Shown here in pieces: positions 11,340-22,668 of a stretch of DNA of 64,000 bases. Made by a program: the position numbers and the translations under genes. Within the stretch, counting starts at the first letter, position 1; the number at the start of each line of letters is the position of its first letter. The stretch is from Phragmites australis. Its lineage: Eukaryota; Streptophyta; Magnoliopsida; Poales; Poaceae. Below the pieces are notes generated by a model. The model worked only from the letters and a program-made list of their open reading frames with translations, did not search any database and was not told the origin of the DNA. Location: positions 9,544,501 to 9,608,500 of the forward strand of contig NC_084935.1 of the NCBI RefSeq assembly GCF_958298935.1, in the 5' to 3' direction.

Positions 11340-14300
11340 TAGGTGAACTACAAAGCTAGTGGAAAGCATTGGGTGCTTGATAGTGGATGTACACAACATA
11401 TGAACGGTAATGTAAAGATGTTCACCTCACTAGAAGATGATGTGGACTATCATGACAAAGTCACATTTGGAGATAATTCTAAGAAAAATATCGTAGGTTT
11501 GGGTAAGATAGCAATCTCCAATAATCTCTCTATTTCTAATGTTCTTTTAGTAGAGTCGCTTAGCTTTAATTTGCTTTCTATAGCTCAACTATGTGATTTA
11601 GGTTTCACATGCTTATTTAGTGATATTGATGTTATCGTAACTTGCAAGAAGCATAATGATCTAATTTTTAAAGGCATTAGACATGGATATATCTATCTTT
11701 TGGACTTTTGCTCTAATGAAGCTAGCTTAACTACATACCTCTTCATCAAGACATCTATGGGTTGTCTTTGGCATCGTCGACTTGCACACATTGGAATGAG
11801 CCAACTTAAGAAGGTGTTTAAGAATGGAATGGTAGTTGGTTTGAAGGATGTTGTATTCGGAAAGGACAAGTTATGTAGCGCTTGCCAAGCAAGAAAACAA
11901 GTTGAAAGCCCTCATCTATACAAGTCCATGATGTCTACATCAAGACCCTTGGATCTACTACATATGGACCTCTTTGGGTCAATTACCTACAAAAGTATTA
12001 GAGGTAATCTTTATTGCCTTGTCATTATTGATAATTATACAAGATACACTTGGACTTTCTTTCTAGATGACAAGAGCAAGACCGTCGGGATCTTCAAAAG
12101 TTCGCAAAGAGGGCTCAAAATGAGTTTGAGTCCACAATTGTGAAGATCCGGGGTGACAACGAGACGGAGTTCAAGAATACTCAAGTGGACGAGTATTGTG
12201 ATGATAGAGGCATGAAGCATGAGTTCTCATCAACCTACACCCCTAAAAAAATAGCGTGGTAGAGAGGAAGAACAACACCTTGATTACTCTTGTAAGAGCA
12301 ATATTGGATGAGTATGGTAACTGAAAAAGTTTTGGGTGGAAGCAACCAACACAGCGTGCAATGCATCAAATAGAGTCTGTCTCCACCGACTATTGAAGAA
12401 GACGCCATGTGAGCTTCTCATTGGGAGGAAACCCAATATCTCCTACTTCCGGGTGTTCATTGAAGAAGACACCATATGAGCTCCTCACTGGGAGGAAACC
12501 CAATATCTCCTACCCCCGGGTGTTCGGGTATAAGTGCTTTATCTACAAGAAAAGAGAATGCCTATGCAAGTTTGGAAAACGTTGTGATATTGTTTTTCTT
12601 GTTGGTTATGCATCTAACTCCAAAGCATATCAAGTATTCAACAATACCACTGGTTTTGTTGAAGAAACATGTGATGTGGAGTTTGATGAATCTAATGGCT
12701 CCCAAGGGGAAGGTGTTTCTTGTGATGATATAGGTGATGAACCCTTAGGAGATGCAATGAACAATATGAAAATTGGGGATATCAAGCCTAATGAGGATGA
12801 TGAAGATGTACCTTTTACTTCCACTCCACACACCTTCATGGTGCCCCAAGTTGATAAAGATGAGGACAAGGATGATCAACTACTTCCATCATCTGATCTC
12901 CATATCTCTCAAGAGGAGGCTTAAGATCAAGCTCAAGACGTTGCACCACCGCAAGATACACATCAAGAACCACAAGTGAAACATATATATATTTCCAAGG
13001 ATCACCCCTTGACTTGATCATTGGGAGTCCATCTAGGGGAGTACAAACTCGCTCTCGTTAATATGCTTTATTTTGTGAACATTACTCGTTTGTCTCTTAT
13101 TTAGAACCCACACATGCAGATGAGTCTATTAAAGATCCAGATTGGGTGATGGCTATGCAAGAAGAACTCAACAACTTCACCCGTAATGAAGTATGGGTTC
13201 TTGAAGAGAGACCTCAAAACAAGAATGTGATTGGAACCAAGTGTGTCTTCCACAACAAGTAAGATGAACATGGTATGGTGGTACGCAACAAGGCAAGACT
13301 CATCGCACAAGGATTTGCATAAGTAGAAGGTTTGAATTTTGGCGAAACATTCGCTCCCGTGGCAAGACTTGAGGCCATCTATATCCTTCTTGCATTTGCT
13401 TCACATCATAACATTAAGCTTTATCAAATGGATATGAAGAGTGCATTCTTAAATGGCTTCATTAATGAACTTGTTTATGTTAAACAACCCCTGATTTCGA
13501 AGATCCTAGATATCCTAATCATATGTATAGGTTGTACAAGGCGCTTTATGGACTCAAGCAAGCCCCAAAAGCTTGGTATGAATGACTACATAACTTTTTC
13601 ATCAACCAAGGATTCAAGAATGGGAGGATGGACACTACATTGTTCACAAAGATCATCTACAAAGAGCTTTTCTTATGTCAAATTTATGTTGATGATATAA
13701 TTATGGGTTCAACTAACAGGGAGTTTTGCAAAGAATTTGGTGACATGATGTCTAGGAAGTTCGAGATGTCGATGATTGGCGAGCTCAACTACTTCATTGC
13801 ATTTCAAATCAAGCAATTGAAGGAAGGGACGTTCATCCATCAAGAGAAATACACGAGGGACATCCTCAAAAGTTCAAGATGGATGATTGCAAGCTAATCA
13901 AGACTCCAGTGCCTACGAATGGACATCTCAATTTGGATGAAACGGGTAAACCGGTTGACTAAAAGCTTTATCGTTCTATGATTGGATCACTTCTTTACCT
14001 TACCACATCTAGGCCCGATATTATGTTTAGTGTATGCATGTGTGCTCGCTTTCAAGCTAATTCTAAGGAATCGTATCTTAGCGCGGTTAAAAAAAATCCT
14101 TAGATACCTAAAGCATACACCTAGCATAGGCTTGTGGTACCCGAAAGGTGCTAGTTTCCTACTCTTGGGTTACTCTGATTCAGACTTTGCCAGATGCCGT
14201 GTGGATCGTAAGAGTACTTTAGGTGGGTGCCACTTGCTAGGGCGATCCCTAGTTTCATGGAGTTCTAAAAAGCAAAACTCGGTAGCTTTGTCCATCGCAG

Positions 14301-14637
14301 AAGCCAAATACATAGCTGCCAGAGCATGCTGTGCTCAAATCCTTTATATGAAGCAAATCTTGTTAGACTTTGGTGTTCATCTAGAGAAGATTCCACTCCT
14401 TTGTGATAATGAGAGTACCGTGAAAATTACAAACAGTCCCGTGTAACACTCTCGCACAAAGCACATTGATATTCGCCATCACTTCCATAGAGACTATGTG
14501 GCTAATGGTGATATCTCTCTTAATGGTGTAAGGTCAGAAGATCAATTACGGATATCTTCACAAAACCTCTAGATGAAGCCACCTTTTGTAGTTTGCGAAG
14601 TGAGTTGAACGTGATAGATGCTTATAACGTCATATGA
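11340..14637 (+). pseudogene. copia pol: protease, integrase, RT, RNase H (broken)
   Basis: Domains in order: aspartic protease (LDSGCTQHM); the GAG-pre-integrase zinc region (LWHRRLAHIGMSQLKK with CSAC); integrase core (LHMDLFGS and VIIDNYTRYTW); RT (FAPVARLEAI, then catalytic YVDD at 13685-13696); RNase H (YSDSDFARCRVDRKST, VSWSSKKQNSVALS). The end is IDAYNVI-stop at 14637. The protease-to-integrase part is open from 11343 to about 12143. After that there are many stops, frameshifts near 12120, 13490, 13870, 14095 and 14545, and a 67-bp tandem duplication. The piece is full length but dead. Confidence 0.9.
12392..12525 (+). repeat. 67-bp tandem duplication inside copia integrase
   Basis: Copies at 12392-12458 and 12459-12525 are contiguous and differ by only a few substitutions (gccatgtgagctt versus accatatgagctc). 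The length is not a multiple of three, so it adds a frameshift. It duplicates the segment encoding PYELLTGRKPNISYPR. Confidence 0.93.
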
Positions 14638-16338
14638 TGCTATGTCATATAGATGCATTCATGATAGATGCTTATCTAACCTTCTCAAGATAGTGGTAAA
14701 CATGTGTTTTATTTGAGATGGTGGTCCCCTAGTTTCTCTCAAGGCATGTTGATAGGTTCACCATGAAGAAGCTTGAGAAAGGAAGTAATATGACAAGATA
14801 GATTTATCTTATGCTATGAAGTCACATGCCATATAGCTTCCACTCATGTTTACTTTCATGCACTTGTTTTGCATTGCATATGATTTGGCAATAGAGAGCT
14901 CACAAGGAGGACATCACTCTTTGATATTGTTGTTTGCTCTCGATGTGAACACACATATCTATCATTGTGACTAGAAAGATATAAATATTTAATGCCTAAT
15001 GAATCATGTCTTAGAGAATTTAAATACTTAATTTTTAAATTCATAGGAAATATGGCTCAGACATTTCCTTTGGAGTTTCTCCTTTCTTTTTATTCTGGTT
15101 CTTATTGCCTATTTCAAAATTATGTATGTTATAGCTATTTTGGTAAATATTTGAAAATGAGTGTTTGAGAAGGTGAGAATTCACTCAAACTGGTCTAAAT
15201 ATGTGTTTTGGTTGAGTGGTCATTTGAAGTTTGGACTCATTGAGAGATTTTAGTTCAGCAGAAATTTTTCTCTTCTCGCCGGATAGTCCGGTGCTCATTC
15301 CTTACTACTCACCGGAGTACTCTTTGTGTTAGATCAGTCTTTCCTTCAGAAAAGGTTCGGTGTTTGCAAAGGGTTTATGATTGGACCTTCCGGTGTTCAC
15401 TCAGTGAAAGAAGAAATTTAGAAATGCTGAAAAATAGTCCGGTGATATTGTCCAGTGTTCAAAAGAGTATCACCGGAACATCCATTTCTCGAAGTTGATC
15501 TCGGCCAATGTTTATCATCCTCTATGGTGAAATTGGTCTGGTGCTCAAGTCTTAGCATCACCGGACCTTCCGGTGCTTGAAATCGTTTTCGGCAGGGTTT
15601 GATATGCTTTCTGGTGAATTTTGTCCGGTGCTCAGTATGAAGCATCACCAGACCTTCCGGTGCTTGGAAATTTTGCGGGACCCACATATCATATAAGCTT
15701 TTGCTCTCGATCGGCTCTGTCATTTTTTTTGCACCGCCGCCCGTACTCGTCTCTCCCCACCGTCTCCTCATCGTCTGGCTCCACCTCGCCGTCGTGTCGC
15801 TGCTCCCAAGCTCGTCGCTGGTCATCGGCCGTCGCTCCCGTGCTCGCCACCGCTCGTCGCCGTCCTGCTCCATCGCCTGCGCCGCGCCACGCCTGAGAAG
15901 GCCAGCGTCACCCCCTTGCACCGTCCACCTCCCTCTGTGCTGCCGTCTAGGTCTCCGGCAGCCGTGCTCTCTCCCTCACCTTCGTCTTCTCTCTCCAGAT
16001 CATAGTGGTGAGCATCATCTTCAACCGGATATTCAATTTTTGCAAATCCTAGATCAAATTCTTGAATTTTGTTTCAAATTCATGCAAATTCATGAGAATT
16101 GTGTTCAATCCAACGCAAGATTAGTTCTATTCCATACGATTTGAGGGCATGTCCATCCATATATGCGCTTAATTGCTCATATTCTTCAAATTCGTGATGA
16201 ATTCATTCAATTTTTGCTCAAATTTCACTCAAATTCAAATAAAATCCAAGCAAATTCATGATCATTTGTTCAATTTAGAACCATATCATTCACATGAGCC
16301 GCACCTTGTGTTGATCCTCATGAGTCGCACCTTGTGTT
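14638..16338 (+). other. copia 3' non-coding tail with palindrome array and GC-rich leader-like part
   Basis: No pol similarity remains. 15276-15665 holds repeated short palindromes (for example ccggatagtccgg and accggaccttccggt) like those in the LTR. A catataagc TATA-like site sits near 15687, followed by a GC-rich stretch (15720-15990) that could be a transcribed leader. SIRE/Maximus elements are known to have a long region between pol and the 3' LTR; assignment to that region is inference. Confidence 0.6.
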
Positions 16339-16342
16339 GATC
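16293..16342. repeat. 24-bp direct repeat at an element junction
   Basis: The 24-base block catgagccgcaccttgtgtt plus gatc at 16293-16316 recurs at 16319-16342 with one change. It sits exactly where the first copia tail stops and an unrelated copia RNase H fragment begins, as expected of a repaired break. Confidence 0.75.
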
Positions 16343-16555
16343 AAATGCATTCTGTGCTACGTCAAGGGCACCCTCTCGACTGGTCTCCATCCCGACACAT
16401 CTCTTGTCCAATCCCTGACTGCGTACTTTGATGCAAACTGGGTCGTCTACCTTGACTCATGACGCTCCATGTCCAACTACTGCGTCTTCCTTGGTGAGAA
16501 CCTAGTCCCTTGCCCTTTTTCTACTCTCGCCGAGACCTATCCTCCTGCTCTCTAG
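16339..16555 (+). pseudogene. copia RNase H fragment
   Basis: The frame from about 16341 reads YVKGTLSTGLH, TAYFDANWVVYLDS, then a TGA, then RSMSNYCVFLGENLV. This is the copia RNase H region with its Asp (DANW) from a different copia family than the neighbour. It is about 165 codable bases and isolated, so it is a scrap left by deletion or recombination. Confidence 0.8.
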
Positions 16556-16801
16556 TGGTCACCTGGCCCTCGATCACGCCCCGAAGGTCACGTAGGCGCA
16601 GAGAGTTACGCAGGTCGGAGGGTTGGCTATCCTGACGTGGAGGTGGTCCGCGAATACTCCCCATGGTTAGGGGAGCATGGGACCTATTCCGTCGTGAGGC
16701 CTATTGTGACCCCGGCACCAAAACCATCATCGGCCCTTGTGATAGGCGCGATGCATGTTGACGTGGTCTGGAGTCGGGCGGTCTCAACCAAGAGGACAAG
16801 A

Positions 16802-17240
16802 TCACGCAACCATGGTTCCATAGACGAGCCCTATGGTACAGATACCGGTAGGTGTCTGAGGAGGATCCACAGGGTCTATAGGTTCTACGCCGGCATCATG
16901 GTCTCGTAATCGACTATGCTCTGTGTAGGAGCTCCTTAGGACGATGCTGGGGATGTGGGGGTTGTCTTGAAGCACCCGCCTGTCCAGCACTAGGTTGGTT
17001 TCCCTCTGGGAGTAAAGCTCGGGGTTCGCCACTGATGTTTGAGGCGTTTGGGCCTTCAGTGCTTCCCAATGTACGGTCCACCATGTAGACCGCACATTGG
17101 GTCTCGGAGCTTTCGGACTCCGGCTCGGTGTCTCATGCCTGGAGCACTTCGGGTTCATCCGGGTGGTACCCCATGACGAACACCTTGCGGCGACCGGGGT
17201 CCTCGGAATGGAACTCAGCGGTTGCTATGGATTCAGCCAT
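16802..17240 (-). pseudogene. gag N-terminal remnant of truncated gypsy element
   Basis: An ATG at 17240 gives MAESIATAEFHSEDPGRRKV and the frame runs to a TGA at 17133-17135, then continues open for about 70 codons (DTEPESESSETQCAVYMVDR) to another stop. The position just downstream of the primer-binding site fits the start of gag. No Gag core domain is reached before the truncation. Confidence 0.5.
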
Positions 17241-17311
17241 GGGTTGCCTGATCAAGTTTTTTTTCAAACTTGCTGAAACGACGAAACGCGCCCCCAACCT
17301 GGTGCGCCAAA

Positions 17312-18368
17312 TGTCGAGGGTAAATCTCTGATAGTGATTCTGGGGTATGCTAGATAGTGGATGCATGGACGGTGTTTCACGAAACAGGTGTGTGTGTTCG
17401 ATGGACTAGGGGACATAAGGAGATACAGGTTTGAGCCTTCCGGAGGATAATAGCCCTAGCCCTACGTCCTGTGTGTGTTATAAAGGATCTCAGTTGATTA
17501 CAGATGATGTTTTTCCTTGTTTCCTGCTCCTCCCCTAGGAACGAGGCCCTCATCCCTTTATATAGTAGGGAGGAGGAGCACTTACATGTAGGTCCAAACA
17601 GAAAGACCTCGGCTCATCCTAATATCTAATTCAGACCATCAATACAGAGGACCAAGCGTGACCACTTGCTTTGAGGGCACCATGCATCTAGTTGCCGTGC
17701 GTTTAATGCCACGGAATGGGACAAGGTCCTTTTGTGCTGACTCCATCCACTTGCCTGATTGGGCTGTTGATAACGTCCCATCCGTCGTGCGCCACCATGT
17801 CAGCCTGCAAAGTTCTATCCCACAACATCTAATGCTATGGGATGTGACAGTGCCCTTCTGCACCGACCCCGTCCACTTGTGTGGTCGGGCTGCTGACAAC
17901 GTCCCATCCGTCGTGCACTATTGTGAAGGCCTCTAAAGTTCTATCCTCATAGTATTTAATGCTACTGGACGGGACAGTGCCCTTCTACTCTGACCCCGTA
18001 CACTTGCGTGGTTGGGCTGCTGACAACGTCCCATCCGCCGTGCGCCGTCGTGTCGGCCTGCAAAGTTTTATCCCACCGCATTTAATGCTACGGAATGGGG
18101 CAATGCCCAATTGTGGCGTCCATGACTTCATCTTCTGGTGCTTGCGCCTGGGGAAAGAAAGACACTTGAGTGGATATTAGCAACTATGCTCTGGACAGGT
18201 TGCGTCAAATCTGGCCATGTGACCAGTGAGGTTGGTCGCGGGTGTAAGCGATGGTATGAGGAGATTGGTCGGGTGGGTGTTAGACTGGTCGCTGTGGTTG
18301 CAAGATCAATCAGACTTTGGAGAGTATGTTGCTTTAGTTGTTATGTCCCCTGTGAAGCCCGTTAACCA
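17312..18368 (-). repeat. LTR of the truncated gypsy element
   Basis: The inner edge at 17312 (tgtcgaggg) abuts the primer-binding site complement ggtgcgccaaa (17301-17311). A minus-strand TATATAAA lies at 17557-17564. The upstream part contains a roughly 127-bp tandem repeat. The outer edge is uncertain. Confidence 0.65.
17640..18112. repeat. 127-bp tandem repeat in a gypsy LTR, about 3.5 copies
   Basis: The anchor tttaatgct[a/c]c or a close variant starts units at 17702, 17828, 17955 and 18081 (spacing 126-127). Each unit also contains a variant of gggctgctgacaacgtccca. Confidence 0.85.
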
Positions 18369-20075
18369 AGGTATCATTTACTTAATACACTAACAGGTGT
18401 ATAGTATGATAAAAATACATATAAATAATGTATTGTAAAAAAACTTATTTTTTCACTATATAAATTAGGACTAAAAATAATTTTATAAATTAGTCCATCA
18501 CATAAGAAAAATATTATTGATTTTTTTCATATTTTTTAGAATTTATTTGAGACCCTAATAATTGTTAAAAATTATAAAAATAGTATTATTAGAATTTTAG
18601 TTTTAATTCTACACAGTTTTTTAATGAATCTAATTAAAATAAGTTGCATATGGATTAAAAAATTATGATTTTTAAAGTAATAGAAAATTTTCTATTACTG
18701 TTTACACGAGACTGTTCGGTCGGGACCAGCTGCACGAGCTCGTTCAGCATCAACCACGAATATTCCACGAATCTGTACGCACTCATCCTGGACAAGACGG
18801 TCCGATTCAAGAACCAAACACGCGGACGCTCTCTGATGCAGGATCGACTGATCCAGGGATGGACTCGTCCAACGAACCAAATCAGGCCGTACTGGTAATA
18901 CAAACCATCCGATAATCAAATTTAAATTAAAAAAATAAAAAATATAAAGATATAAAGATATAAACTTGTTTAAAAAAGTAGAGACAATTCTAAGATCTTC
19001 TGTGAAAAAAATAAAAAATAGTATTGAAGCACACAGCTCATTTATTAACTTATATTAAAAAAATCTTAACATATAAACACATATTTTTCTTATGTATGAC
19101 ATATCTTAAGAGAATCTTTAAAATCGGTTTCACTTCATTTAGTTTTTTGTATTTTTTTTTATGATTTTTACAAAGTTCACAAGCATAAAATATGTTAAGA
19201 AATAGAACTGTAATTAATTTCTTCATGTCTACCATTATTTTTACTATATAAAATATAGTATAAGTAAACTAATAAAAGTAGTTTCACTAATTTTGGAGTG
19301 TGATGAATTATTTATGAATTAATCTAGTTGCTACATATTTATACAATCTTGCATGTAACAATAACTATTTCATGAGTTTATATACTTTTATTTTATAAGT
19401 TTATGTATTTTTAAAAGACATAGTATCACATAAGAAGACTAACAAAATTGAGTTCATGATTTTTGATTAGCAAAGAGTAAACCATGCATTTAACTTAGTT
19501 TAGAAAATATATTTTTTCATAGAAAATAGTCAACTTTTTATGAGTATAAATAATTTTATCATATAGATCATGTTACAAGAAATCCACAAAATTTGTTTCA
19601 CTTAATTTGAAGCTTAAATATATTAGTTATTGATTTTATAAAGTTGAGCTTTTTTTTTACTTCACTAAAATTTGAGAAACTGCTCGATAAATCACTAAAA
19701 CCAAACGGTTACCGACAAAACCGAACGGTTACCAATAATACGAAAAATCAGAAAATACGCTCGATAAATCGCTAAATTCAAACCGATCGGTTACTGTCCG
19801 ATCGATTCGATCCAAATTCTCATAGAATTTTAAATTTGATCGAATAAATTTTGAGCTACGCCGACCGTGATAATCACGACTTTTCGGTTACCATCGGGTT
19901 TCGATTTTCGTGTCCCAAACAGTTTAGTAAACCTTGAACCAAACACAACCTTAGGAAACGAACAAATGGTTCCTGCTGAAATTCTGGAGAGGAGAAATTG
20001 CGTTGAGCAAGAAGCTGCTGCTTGTGATAGCTTCGCAGCAGCCACTTCTCGATGCTGTTGACTCAGAGCTGAGAC
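18369..20075. other. AT-rich intergenic DNA upstream of the rRNA methyltransferase gene
   Basis: Strongly AT-rich to about 19670 with no gene. 18700-18895 is a locally GC-richer patch with no recognised product. 19690-19800 repeats caaacggttaccga-like and gataaatcgctaaa-like motifs. 19965-20030 resembles sequence near 7395-7435 (the shared core is gagaaattgcgtt followed by aagaagctg), probably a dispersed repeat end. The promoter of the following gene must lie here; no clear TATA box could be assigned. Confidence 0.5.
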
Positions 20076-21239
20076 ATGAAGCGAGCCGTCTCCACTCTCC
20101 GGAGTCGCCGCGCCGTCGGTTACTTCTGCACCACCACCTCCTCCTCCTCGCCTGCGGCAGCGTCGGAGGCGTGGGACGGGCGGTTCCGGCTGCACAAGCT
20201 GCGGGGGCAGCACCTGCTCACCAACCCGCGCGTCCTCGATGCCATCGCGCGCCGCGCCGCGCTCCGCCCGGGCGACGCCGTCCTCGAGGTCGGCCCCGGC
20301 ACGGGTAACCTCACCGCGCGCCTCCTCGCCTCCCCCGCAGAGCGCATCGCCGCCGTCGAGATCGACCCGCGCATGGTCGAGGCCGTCACCGCCCGCGCCG
20401 CCGCCCTCGGCCTCGCGCACAAGCTCACGGTCCGTGGCCCCGCCTGCTCGCCACCCTTTCGACCAAACGCCTCAATAGGAAACACTTGCTGAAGACCAAA
20501 TGACGATTCCTTATTTCCTCCTCCCTCCCGTTGGCAGGTGATCGAGGGCGACGCAGTGGAGGTCGAGTTCCCGGAGTTTGACGTCTGCGTGGCGAACATC
20601 CCCTACAGGATTTCGTCGCCGCTGATCGCCAAGCTGCTGTTCGGCCCCTACCAGTTCCGGACAGCGACGCTGCTGCTGCAGAAGGAGTTCGCGCGGCGGC
20701 TCGTGGCCGCGCCGGGCGACGGGGAGTACAACCGCCTGGCGGCTAACGTACGCCTGGTCGCCAACGTGAGGCTGCTCATGGACGTGAGCAAGAGGGACTT
20801 CGTGCCCATGCCCAGAGTGGACTCCTCCCTCGTCGAGATCCAGCCGAGGGCGATCGCGCCCGGGGTCGACCTCCACGAGTGGCTGGCGTTCACGCGCGTG
20901 TGCTTCGGGCAGAAGAACAAGACCCTCGGTGCCATCTTCAAGCAGAAGAGGATGGTCATGGAGCTGTTCAGCCGGCCCCGGAGAGCGGAGGAACACGAGG
21001 ATGGCGCCGGTGACATCGGCCTTGGTGCACTCGATGACGATGTCAGCGATGAAGGCAATGATCGAAGCAGGGACGGAGCCGTTGATTTCAGCGCGGAAGA
21101 GGTCGGGGCGTTCAAGGAGAGGATCGCCGGAGCATTGGAGTCTGCCGAGCTAGCCGGCAAGAGGCCGTCGAAGCTGTCCAACGACGAGCTGCTGCGGTTG
21201 CTCCGGCTGTTCAACGAGCGGGGGGTGCGGTTCCAGTAG
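20076..21239 (+). CDS. DIM1B: Dim1/KsgA-type rRNA adenine dimethyltransferase, probably mitochondrial
   Basis: Exon 1 is 20076-20429; the intron 20430-20537 (108 bp, gt...ag, phase 0) separates exon 2 at 20538-21239. The predicted protein has 351 residues. The family uses S-adenosylmethionine to dimethylate two adjacent adenines near the 3' end of small-subunit rRNA. Visible motifs: GQHLLTNP (44-51), SAM motif EVGPGTGNLT (71-80), VEID (94-97) and the catalytic NIPY (138-141). An acidic insert (EDGAGDIGLGALDDDVSDEG) precedes the C-terminal part. The N-terminus (MKRAVSTLRSRRAVGYF) is basic and Ser/Thr/Ala-rich, as in organelle-targeting peptides. Arabidopsis has nuclear, plastid and mitochondrial paralogues; mitochondrial is favoured but is inference. 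Nothing is broken, and third positions are GC-rich. Confidence 0.93.
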
Positions 21240-22668
21240 ACCACACCTCGTGCGGTGAATGGTTTCACAGAGGTTTGTGTCGCCGAGGTCATGCCACGCC
21301 TGGTGGATGGCTGCGTTCACAGAATCGCAGCATTTTGGGGTGCTCCCGGAGTATCAACCTTATCCATGCTGTGTTCAATATACACCGTTTTGCTGAGGTG
21401 AACTTTGGCAACCTGATGGTATGCGTTTTTGTGATATCTGAAAGTAGCCCAATCACTCATCACCTAATATGCTTTCGGTAACGATAACTGACCATGACCA
21501 GATCATTGCATATGGACTGTTCCTAACATGTTTACCATACCATATGGATCAGATCATTACTAAAGGTGAGAGAGCGCGGCACAAGGCAAGTCCAGGCACC
21601 AGCAGAAGTTCGTCTCTCAATTGTTAATCAGAGAGTACAAAGAATCTAGAATCTGATTTCGACGCAACCATTTTTCGCGAAAAGAATGCTTTATGTACCA
21701 AGAAATCGAAACAGAAAGTACAGTGAGAATATAAGTGATTCATAAGTAACCTGAAAGTTCAAATTACGCCTTTGTCCCTTCCACGACGCATTTATAAATT
21801 CTAGGCACCACTGCAACAGCAAACTCATATAGACCATTAAAACGAAGAAAAAAATGATGCAAAGTTGAAGTCCAAGAGAAGCGTCGCAAACCAAACATGC
21901 AGAAAACATCTTTACAAAAATGGGAATTTTCAGATGCTCTAATGCCATCAGCTTCGCGAGAGGGCATGCATACCTAATAGATGGCTGGATAGACTGATGC
22001 AAGGTCATAACATCATGACTTTCTTATGCACAACATCATTGGAGCACAACCTAACTTAAATGTTAGACAGGCCTTTGGAAAATCAAACCTAAGAGTCTTT
22101 TCTAATATACTTCTGCAAACATGATCAAGATTGAAAACAATATTTCAAAACCTTACAATGTTTTCGTATCGGTTACATGCTACCATGGCATCGTGCCTTT
22201 ATGGCACTTGATTATGGATAACCTCACTAAACTATCCCAAACATCTCTATATAAAGTGAAACATATAGCATGGTTAATTTACTTGATGGAAGATCAATAG
22301 CATGCTACTTCAGTTTTACATGCTTACTTGCTAAGCTGATCTTCCTAGACAATAGAATTCCATTGAACATTCTACCTGCAATTGCAAATCTAGATTCAAT
22401 AGCTGACCAAAGAGTAAGAATACCTCCATGTTAGCACCATAAGCATCAGCCCCTGAGCAAAATTCTTATCCTTATCCTTATCCTTATCAAGGACCATCAT
22501 CACAGCTCCAAATTTTCTCGAGTTGACACACACCAAATTATACAATTTTACACGCTAAAATGCTATCCACCTAACCATGGAAACATAGTAAGAGAAAGCG
22601 AAAAAGAAAGGGCGAAAAAGAGTGATAAGAAAGTTTAGTCCTATACCCTCCACAAACTCCTTATCACC
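21240..22668. other. intergenic region between two convergent genes
   Basis: This should hold the 3' UTRs of the methyltransferase gene and of the LON-domain gene, which point toward each other. It is AT-rich and carries a short ccttat hexamer repeat near 22468-22490. No further gene or transposon terminus was recognised. Confidence 0.55.

Larger units (their letters stand above)
7992..16338 (+). mobile_element. Ty1/copia retrotransposon, SIRE/Maximus-like, 3' truncated
   Basis: The element has a 5' LTR starting TGTAGC, an initiator-Met-type primer-binding site, gag, then protease, integrase, RT and RNase H in copia order, ending at 14637. About 1.7 kb of non-coding tail follows. Its LTR start (TGTAGC) and LTR end/primer-binding region match the copia element at 32533-43756, so they are related families. 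No 3' LTR is found: at about 16338 the sequence switches into a different copia fragment. The left flank 7987-7991 reads atgga and cannot be paired. Coding regions are full of stops and frameshifts. Confidence 0.88.
16556..18368 (-). mobile_element. truncated gypsy element: 5' LTR plus leader
   Basis: On the minus strand an LTR (about 18368 to 17312) ends CTCGACA and is followed by TTTGGCGCACCAGG, a gypsy-type primer-binding site, and then a gag-leader frame. The interior stops near 16556. The left border and the LTR outer edge (taken at ttaacca, 18368) are approximate, and no target duplication was found. No protease or RT remains. Confidence 0.72.

Noticed and set aside
15260..15680. Possible 3' LTR of the first copia element
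   Set aside because: It shares the palindrome motif class with the 5' LTR but the surrounding sequence does not align with it by eye, and no TGTAGC start or primer-complementary region is present.
20120..20996. Long minus-strand frames across the rRNA methyltransferase gene
   Set aside because: They mirror the GC-rich third-codon pattern of the plus-strand gene, and all conserved motifs are on the plus strand.
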